DNA of 8,941 nt, taken from NCBI GenBank assembly GCA_030699205.1, contig JAUYJY010000005.1, forward strand, positions 1 to 8,941, read 5' to 3'. Positions 5,250 through 8,941 of this stretch are shown here, in pieces (the stretch's first letter is position 1; each line of letters starts with the position of its first letter). This stretch comes from Candidatus Pacearchaeota archaeon. GTDB lineage: Archaea; Nanobdellota; Nanobdellia; Pacearchaeales; GW2011-AR1. Position numbers and translations under genes: made by a program. The notes beneath the pieces were generated by a model that searched no databases, was not told where the DNA came from, and saw only the letters and a list, made by a program, of their open reading frames with translations.

Positions 5250-5957
5250 ATGAAACTTAAATTTTTCAATGCCATAAAAAAAGAGGTTGAAGAACGGCAG
5301 TATAATGTTTTTATAGGAATTAGTTTAGGAGTTCTGAAACCTCTTACAAAAGAAACAGCTAAAGAATATATTAAATGGGCATTGAAAAACACAAAAAATA
5401 AAGTTGTCATCTTAATCGCTGATGAAATAGCTAAATTCAATTACAAAGTTTATAGTAGTTATAGCGAAGGAAAATCTGAACGACGAGCAATTAGAGAAGG
5501 CGACAAATATTTTGATTTTTTCCAAAAAATAATACAAGAATTTTCAAAGGAAGAACAAAAGAAAATTCTAATTTTAAGATGGAAAGATATTTGGGACAGA
5601 AAAAAGGAAAAAATCAAGCAAATTTTTGATGAAGAATATAAGTCCAACAAAGATTTTAAAGAACAAGTGCAATTTTTCTTAAAGAAATATTCAGACAAAA
5701 GAAACAAAGATTTAGATAAAGAAAAATTAGATTATTTATCACAATACATTCTTTATGAGTTGCCTACTTTGTTGGACGGAATAGAATACAAAAAAGAAAA
5801 GTATCGCCTTCTTCTATATCCAACATTTGAAAGTTCTGGAATGAGTGAAGTTGTTACAAAAATCCAACAAGGAAAGATTTTCCCGAACCTAAAGAAAAAA
5901 TTGAATTTAGCAGAAAAAACAGTGGTGGTTGAAACTTACTTGGAGCACACGCACTAA
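5250..5957 (+). CDS. tRNA-dependent cyclodipeptide synthase, XYP subfamily
   Basis: These enzymes take two aminoacyl-tRNAs and join the amino acids into a cyclic dipeptide (2,5-diketopiperazine), using a Rossmann fold akin to class I tRNA synthetases. The 235 residues (AlbC has 239) place every signature at the AlbC number minus 12: nucleophile Ser25 in FIGISLG (Ser37), Val28 (40), Tyr166 and Glu170 in YILYELP (178 and 182), Tyr190 and Pro191 in LLLYPTF (202 and 203). Val-Tyr-Pro at the diagnostic positions marks the XYP, not the NYH, subfamily. A basic helix (SERRAIREG, 76-84) resembles the tRNA-binding patch. It sits divergently from eIF2-alpha, tail-to-tail with S27e, and is Lys-rich like its neighbours. 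No oxidase or methyltransferase is adjacent. The product cannot be predicted. Confidence 0.9.
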   Translation: MKLKFFNAIKKEVEERQYNVFIGISLGVLKPLTKETAKEYIKWALKNTKNKVVILIADEIAKFNYKVYSSYSEGKSERRAIREGDKYFDFFQKIIQEFSKEEQKKILILRWKDIWDRKKEKIKQIFDEEYKSNKDFKEQVQFFLKKYSDKRNKDLDKEKLDYLSQYILYELPTLLDGIEYKKEKYRLLLYPTFESSGMSEVVTKIQQGKIFPNLKKKLNLAEKTVVVETYLEHTH

Positions 5958-6004
5958 TTTTGGGTGGGCAGAAAATTAATTTTTATTTCCACTAATGCAG
6001 AATC

Positions 6005-6172
6005 TTAAATGATGTTCTTAATTTGGGCTTTGATTTTAGCTTTTCCGCCAGTTGGTTTTATTAAGAGCTTATTGCATTCAGTGCATTTAACTTTTATTGT
6101 TGCTTTGTAATATGTGATTTGAGGATTACTGCAACGAGGACATTTTAACTCGAGGAATCTGCTTTCTGCCAT
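6005..6172 (-). CDS. rps27e: Small ribosomal subunit protein eS27
   Basis: This 55-residue zinc-ribbon protein belongs to the 30S subunit. It shows the family pattern CPRCSNPQITYYKATIKVKC up to Cys-x-x-Cys (Cys11, Cys14, Cys30, Cys33), then LIKPTGGKAKIKA, the conserved tail. The length is normal. The ATG at 6172 lies about 20 nt after a TTAAAAAAAC box. L44e, its usual partner in archaea, is not seen in this window. Its 3' end faces the end of the cyclodipeptide synthase gene, with 47 bp between, so the former run-through into eIF2-alpha is broken. It is short enough to be missed by length-limited gene finding. Confidence 0.93.
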   Translation of the reverse strand: MAESRFLELKCPRCSNPQITYYKATIKVKCTECNKLLIKPTGGKAKIKAQIKNII

Positions 6173-6190
6173 TTTGATAAGGATGAACCT

Positions 6191-6202
6191 GTTTTTTTAA
6201 GG
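6191..6202 (-). promoter_or_regulatory. Promoter box of rps27e
   Basis: On the minus strand this reads CCTTAAAAAAAC and ends 18 nt before the S27e ATG. It resembles the housekeeping boxes but lacks their trailing CC. The 64-bp spacer also ends the S15 gene, so S27e may be read both from here and from S15. Confidence 0.35.
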
Positions 6203-6236
6203 CTATTGTTTTTGAAGGTAGAGCTTAAAGTAGTAA

Positions 6237-6569
6237 CTAAGCGAGGGCTTTTAACTTTCTTATTTTTGAAGCGTATTTTATAATTGTTCTTTGTGCAGTG
6301 TAGTCGTGCTTGTTTTTTTCAAAGTGTTTTTTTAATATTTCTACTTTTTTTTCAATGTTTTTTTGCTCTGAATTTGACTCTATATTGTTTTCTTCTAAGA
6401 TTTTGCAGATTTTTTTGCCGAATAGCTTTGCTTTTGGAACGCCGTGTTGGTCTCTTAAAATTAAACCGATTTTTTCAGGAGGAATTCCTTGTTTTCCTAA
6501 TTCAATTACTTTTTTTTCTACTTCCTCAGGTTTCAGTCTTTCTGATTTTGTTTTTTTGGTTTCTGCCAT
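6237..6569 (-). CDS. rps15: Small ribosomal subunit protein uS15, short form
   Basis: The 30S protein is recognised from the archaeal/eukaryotic core: LKPEEVEKKVIELGKQG, then PPEKIGLILRDQHGVPKAK (about 30-48), KKICKILEEN, and a last helix pair (KKVEILKKHF to ASKIRKLKALA). Archaeal S15 usually has about 150 residues; this one has 110. Missing are the basic N-terminal arm of about 25 residues (replaced by AETKKTKSER) and about 20 residues at the C-terminus. Both ends are clean, with a good promoter box and a normal stop, so this is a reduced form, not a broken gene. Reduction of ribosomal protein tails is common in small-genome archaea. Confidence 0.93.
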   Translation of the reverse strand: MAETKKTKSERLKPEEVEKKVIELGKQGIPPEKIGLILRDQHGVPKAKLFGKKICKILEENNIESNSEQKNIEKKVEILKKHFEKNKHDYTAQRTIIKYASKIRKLKALA

Positions 6570-6588
6570 GGTAGTGTTTTGGAAATGT

Positions 6589-6600
6589 GGGTTTTAAAGG
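6589..6600. promoter_or_regulatory. Promoter box of rps15; likely former tRNA-Gln promoter too
   Basis: The minus strand reads CCTTTAAAACCC, with 20 nt between the CC and the S15 start. The core TTTTAAAGG is nearly symmetrical and lies about 23 nt before the plus-strand tRNA-like remnant at 6619. It could therefore have driven tRNA-Gln before the homing endonuclease insertion. The S15 role is well placed; the plus-strand role is inferred. Confidence 0.45.
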
Positions 6601-6618
6601 TTTTGGTAAGCTATTTCA

Positions 6619-6640
6619 TAATGGGTAGTGTAGTGGTCAA
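6619..6640 (+). pseudogene. Remnant of a tRNA 5' end (tRNA-Gln-like)
   Basis: GTAGTGTAGTGGTCAA (6625-6640) matches bases 7 to 23 of the intact tRNA-Gln (7584-7600) apart from one missing T. The acceptor strand upstream has diverged, and no anticodon arm follows. It appears to be the left-over 5' part of the tRNA gene that the homing endonuclease unit split, the complete copy now lying on the unit's right side. Chance or another tRNA's D arm cannot be excluded. Confidence 0.5.
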
Positions 6641-6677
6641 ACAATAGACTTATATTCTTTAAGTGGTTCTTTATTTT

Positions 6678-7592
6678 ATGAGAATTAATTTAGTTAAAGG
6701 AAAACAGAAAGAGCTTATTGAGGTCATTAAGGTTGGAAGAACTTGGCCAGAGTTAGGCCGTTTACTTGGAGTAAATTCAGTTTATTTACGCAATGAATTA
6801 AGAAATGAAAAGCGGTTTTTGTCAGAACAAATTTATAATAAGATTTGTGAAGTTAATGGGGAAAGTTATGAAGAATATATTTTGACGAGACTTGATGATA
6901 ATTGGGGGAGATCTAAAGGAGGAATAAATTCCTTAGGGAACACGAAAGAAATTAATTATCCTGATGAATCTGAAGAGTTAGCTGAATTTTATGGGATAAT
7001 GCTCGGGGACGGAAATTTAACGAAGAAGAAAGATTATAGGGTAGGAACTTATCAAATGAGAATTGCTGGAGATTCGCGTTATGATAAAGAATATTTGTTA
7101 AGCTACGTTAAACCTTTAATTGAAGGGTTATTTTGTATAAAAGTTAATCATTTTAAACAGAAAAATAAAAATGCTTATTATTTGTCTATTACTGGGAGGA
7201 AACTTGCTGAATTTATGGAGTCAAAAGGATTTAAACCAGGCAATAAAATTAGTAATGAATTGGATATTCCTTTTTGGATAAAAAAGAATAAAAGTTTTTT
7301 ATCTGCTTGTCTAAGAGGTTTATTTGATACTGATGGAGGTATATACAGGTTAAATAATCAAAATTCGATTCAGATTGTTTTTACTAATTTTAATAAACGA
7401 CTTTTATCTGACACACGGGATTCTTTAATTTTTTTGGGAATAAATCCTTCAAAGATAACTATGAATAAAAAGATTGCAATAACTAAAAGGTCTGAATTAC
7501 AAAAGTTTTTAAAAGAGGTGGGATTCAGTAATTCTAAGCATTACAGAAAGGTTGGGACGTGGGAAAAATTAATTTATAGCCCTGTAGTGTAG
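6678..7592 (+). CDS. LAGLIDADG homing endonuclease beside tRNA-Gln
   Basis: This 304-residue site-specific DNA endonuclease has both LAGLIDADG helices: LAEFYGIMLGDGNL (101-114, Asp111) and LRGLFDTDGGIY (212-223, Asp217/Asp219), so it should act as a monomer with two acidic active-site residues kept. An N-terminal helix-turn-helix-like segment (about 17-41, TWPELGRLLGVNSVYL) may add DNA contacts. It looks intact. The ATG at 6678 lies 20-25 nt after CTTATATTC; the in-frame GTG at 6663 is the alternative. The last four codons and the TAG stop lie inside the tRNA-Gln acceptor and D arm. It is not in an intron or intein, since the tRNA is complete beside it. The target is probably the tRNA-Gln gene (inferred). 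Confidence 0.9.
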   Translation: MRINLVKGKQKELIEVIKVGRTWPELGRLLGVNSVYLRNELRNEKRFLSEQIYNKICEVNGESYEEYILTRLDDNWGRSKGGINSLGNTKEINYPDESEELAEFYGIMLGDGNLTKKKDYRVGTYQMRIAGDSRYDKEYLLSYVKPLIEGLFCIKVNHFKQKNKNAYYLSITGRKLAEFMESKGFKPGNKISNELDIPFWIKKNKSFLSACLRGLFDTDGGIYRLNNQNSIQIVFTNFNKRLLSDTRDSLIFLGINPSKITMNKKIAITKRSELQKFLKEVGFSNSKHYRKVGTWEKLIYSPVV

Positions 7593-7651
7593 TTGGTCAA
7601 TCACACGGGGTTTTGGGCCCCGGGACCCCGGTTCGAATCCGGGCAGGGCTA
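7578..7651 (+). tRNA. tRNA-Gln (anticodon TTG)
   Basis: The 74-nt gene folds fully. The acceptor is AGCCCTG with CAGGGCT and discriminator A7651. The D stem is GTG/CAC, the anticodon stem CGGGG/CCCCG encloses loop TTTTGGG with anticodon TTG, and the T arm is CCCGG-TTCGAAT-CCGGG. The A1-U72 pair fits archaeal tRNA-Gln. There is no intron and no encoded CCA. No TATA box lies 20-35 nt upstream, where the sequence is the end of the homing endonuclease gene, so it may depend on read-through transcription from that gene. The 3' end is duplicated at 7716-7732. Confidence 0.95.
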
Positions 7652-7652
7652 T
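7636..7652 (+). repeat. Left copy of 17-bp direct repeat (tRNA-Gln 3' end)
   Basis: AATCCGGGCAGGGCTAT spans the end of the T loop, the 3' T-stem strand, the 3' acceptor strand, the discriminator and one more base. The identical copy at 7716-7732 is 80 bp downstream. Confidence 0.85.
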
Positions 7653-7715
7653 CGTATTCGAACGTGCTCACAGAGCAAAGCTCCGTGGCAACTTCAACTC
7701 TTGTGAGATTGAAGT
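7653..7715 (+). other. 63-nt hairpin-rich insert between tRNA-Gln 3'-end repeats
   Basis: Two hairpins fill this insert. The first pairs CAC-A-GAGC with GCTC-C-GTG around AAA (7669-7687). The second pairs ACTTCAA and CTC with GAG and TTGAAGT around TTGT with one bulged A (7691-7715). CTCACA (7667-7672) can alternatively pair with TGTGAG (7702-7707). It shows no similarity to the tRNA itself apart from the repeats, and no open frame. It may be a minimal integrated element, a structured RNA joined to the tRNA transcript, or the scar of an excised island. Confidence 0.5.
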
Positions 7716-7732
7716 AATCCGGGCAGGGCTAT
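7716..7732 (+). repeat. Right copy of 17-bp direct repeat (tRNA-Gln 3' end)
   Basis: This copy is identical to 7636-7652. It ends one base before the TAA stop of the convergent Bud32 gene, the same geometry as the tRNA-Arg repeat against NDK. Confidence 0.85.
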
Positions 7733-7733
7733 T

Positions 7734-8354
7734 TTAATATTGTTGTTTATATCTTCCTCGTTTTTCCACTTTTTTTAATCTTTCAAGAACTTGTTCAAAA
7801 TGAGCTGATTTTTTGTAGCCTTTTAAGATTTGAGAAAAGGCTTCTTTGTAAATTGTGTTGTGTTTGGCTTTGATTGCTTGAGATATTAAATGCAAATCTA
7901 CTGCCTTGTCTTCAATTTTGTTTGAGTGGAATCCAAGACCGAAGTCTATAAAATAGAGTTTATTTTTTGAGTAAATCATATTTGATGTCGTTAAATCTCC
8001 GTGAATAATTCCTGCGTCGTGGAGAATTGAAAGGTTTCTTCCTATTTGCTTACAAATTTCTTTAAATGGAAGGTTTTCTAAATTATTTGAGAGATTTTTT
8101 CCTTTAATAAATTGCATAGTTATGGTAAAATCTGATTTGGTTGGTTGGAGGGGCTTTTGAGATGGGATTAATTTTGGGACTGGAATAAGTTGGGAGGATT
8201 TTTTAAGGAGTTTTTCTTCTGCTTTTGTTCTGCGAGTGCGCAGTTTTTTGTCTAAATCCTGATGCCTGTAAGACTTGGGGATTCTGTTTTTGATTATTTT
8301 ATTTTTTGACAGGGAGATTATTGCTTCTGCACCCCTGGCGATTATTTTTTTCAT
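7734..8354 (-). CDS. bud32: KEOPS complex kinase Bud32
   Basis: Bud32 is the small RIO-like kinase/ATPase of KEOPS, which together with Kae1 makes the t6A37 modification of ANN-decoding tRNAs. In the 206 residues the glycine-poor loop GAEAII (8-13), SYRHQDLDKKLRTRRTKAE (28-46), catalytic HGDLTTSN (118-125, Asp120) and metal-binding IDFGLGF (136-142, Asp137) are intact, and the basic C-terminal tail is the usual one. It is a stand-alone gene with no Kae1 fusion. The frame also opens two codons earlier at 8360, but the promoter box at 8374-8384 is 19 nt from the inner ATG at 8354, as in the other housekeeping genes, and MKKIIARGAEA is the usual family start. Confidence 0.93.
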   Translation of the reverse strand: MKKIIARGAEAIISLSKNKIIKNRIPKSYRHQDLDKKLRTRRTKAEEKLLKKSSQLIPVPKLIPSQKPLQPTKSDFTITMQFIKGKNLSNNLENLPFKEICKQIGRNLSILHDAGIIHGDLTTSNMIYSKNKLYFIDFGLGFHSNKIEDKAVDLHLISQAIKAKHNTIYKEAFSQILKGYKKSAHFEQVLERLKKVEKRGRYKQQY

Positions 8355-8373
8355 AACCATAAAGTATAAATGC

Positions 8374-8384
8374 GGTTTTTAATA
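8374..8384 (-). promoter_or_regulatory. Promoter box of bud32
   Basis: On the minus strand this reads TATTAAAAACC. Nineteen nt separate the CC from the ATG at 8354, which decides the start in favour of that codon over 8360. Confidence 0.45.
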
Positions 8385-8411
8385 GTTTATGGGATGATAT
8401 TTGTTAGAGGA

Positions 8412-8825
8412 ATGGATTTGAGAAAGAGGCTTGTTCTTGCTCTAATTTTTATTATTGTGGCAATTATTGGAATCTGGATTTTAAATTTTTCTTTTGATGA
8501 TTATGGAACTGATGAGGTCTATGATTTTCAAAGCTGTGTTCTTGCGGGATATCCTGTTGCCGAAAGTTATCCAAGACAGTGCATTGCAATGGGGAGGACT
8601 TTTGTTGAAGAAATTGAAGTTACATGGAAGAATGATGGAGTTATTTTAATGCAGAATCAGGAAACTTTAGAGTATGCTTGTTTTGGATGTAATACAAATC
8701 CTTTGAAGGGATATGTGATGTGCGTTGATCCTGCACCCGTAATGCATCCTGTTGAAGAGACTGATGAGTTTTATTGCAATCAGGATTTTGAAGTTATAAA
8801 AAATATAGCAGAAGACAAAATATAG
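8412..8825 (+). CDS. Membrane-anchored cysteine-rich exoprotein
   Basis: The 137-residue protein has a short basic N-terminus (MDLRKR), one membrane helix (about 7-25) and an outward domain of about 110 residues. That domain holds six cysteines (42, 57, 90, 93, 104, 122), enough for three disulfides, and the stretch SCVLAGYPVAESYPRQC followed by GRTFVEE. I recall this YP-x-x-C-x-x-x-G-x-x-F pattern from small exported proteins of DPANN and candidate-phylum genomes; no function is known to me. The start is uncertain. TATAAA at 8365-8370 would place transcription near the in-frame ATG at 8394, and the frame opens at 8370, but that first ATG overlaps the TATA box. It is divergent from bud32. Confidence 0.7.
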   Translation: MDLRKRLVLALIFIIVAIIGIWILNFSFDDYGTDEVYDFQSCVLAGYPVAESYPRQCIAMGRTFVEEIEVTWKNDGVILMQNQETLEYACFGCNTNPLKGYVMCVDPAPVMHPVEETDEFYCNQDFEVIKNIAEDKI

Positions 8826-8838
8826 ATAATTCTGATAA

Positions 8839-8941
8839 TTGGAACACTATTTGTCCAGAATTCTCTATCTGTACAATTCTGAAAACAATTGTGCTAATCA
8901 ACAGAATTGTCCATATTTTGAACAGTTTTTTGTTCTTCCGC
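8839..8941 (+). CDS. Possible gene fragment running off the window
   Basis: One plus-strand frame is open from a TTG at 8839 to the window end (about 34 codons), with a plausible cysteine-rich composition: NSENNCANQQNCPYFEQ. No ATG or promoter supports a start here, so it may belong to a frameshifted extension of the exoprotein or be chance. The same stretch holds a perfect 9-bp inverted repeat, ACAATTCTG (8873-8881) and CAGAATTGT (8902-8910), which could instead be a terminator. Confidence 0.2.
   Translation, partial: MEHYLSRILYLYNSENNCANQQNCPYFEQFFVLP

Noticed and set aside
6284..6597. Two plus-strand open frames opposite S15
   Set aside because: They are Phe/Cys-rich shadows of the Lys-rich S15 gene; S15 is conserved and fully explains the stretch.
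6619..7651. Homing endonuclease inside a tRNA intron
   Set aside because: The tRNA-Gln at 7578-7651 is complete and uninterrupted, with all four stems pairing, so the endonuclease is beside the gene, not within an intron. The left piece has no matching 3' half.
7653..7715. Insert as a decayed tandem copy of tRNA-Gln
   Set aside because: Laid against the tRNA at the 80-bp offset, only the 17-bp repeat matches; the remaining 63 nt show no resemblance by eye to any arm of the tRNA.
8354..8360. Upstream ATG at 8360 as the Bud32 start
   Set aside because: It adds only two residues and leaves just 13 nt to the promoter box, against 19-21 nt for the other genes with this box.

Overview
This AT-rich window looks like a compact archaeal genome, most likely a DPANN lineage of the Woesearchaeota/Pacearchaeota kind. 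The evidence is archaeal-type translation genes (S27e, S15 of the S13e type, eIF2-alpha, a Nop10-like protein), the KEOPS kinase Bud32, TATA boxes placed for leaderless starts, ATGA gene overlaps and very short spacers. The lineage is inferred from gene types, since no rRNA is present.

Layout. 47-118: tRNA-Arg(GCG). 107-924: a mini-island bounded by a 14-bp copy of the tRNA-Arg 3' end, carrying an AbrB/RelE toxin-antitoxin pair. 923-1459: nucleoside diphosphate kinase. 1495-2535: a secreted NagZ-like GH3 glycosidase, divergent from 2600-3202, a family-4 uracil-DNA glycosylase that has lost all four Fe-S cysteines. 3244-3735: an arginine-rich orphan. 3891-5130 (minus): eIF2-alpha, a deoxyribosyltransferase-like protein and a Nop10-like protein, overlapping by ATGA. 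5250-5957 (plus): a cyclodipeptide synthase of the XYP subfamily. 6005-6172 and 6237-6569 (minus): S27e and a short S15. 6619-7651: a tRNA-like 5' remnant, a LAGLIDADG homing endonuclease and an intact tRNA-Gln(TTG). 7653-7732: a 63-nt hairpin insert closed by a 17-bp copy of the tRNA-Gln 3' end. 7734-8354 (minus): Bud32. 8412-8825 (plus): a membrane-anchored cysteine-rich exoprotein. There is no gene-free stretch above 300 bases.

How it fits together. The backbone is the conserved archaeal S27e / eIF2-alpha / Nop10 neighbourhood (usually led by L44e, which is not seen here). It has been opened in two places: by the cyclodipeptide synthase between S27e and eIF2-alpha, and by the deoxyribosyltransferase-like gene between eIF2-alpha and Nop10. 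Both tRNA genes have been invaded, and each has a duplicated 3' end lying against the stop codon of a convergent gene. NDK, S15, eIF2-alpha and Bud32 share a TTTAAAACC-like box 19-21 nt before the start codon, while the accessory genes use other TATA boxes.

Most notable: the archaeal tRNA-dependent cyclodipeptide synthase, the two tRNA-targeted insertions, the Fe-S-less uracil-DNA glycosylase, and the Nop10-like protein that lacks zinc cysteines and resembles the eukaryotic form.
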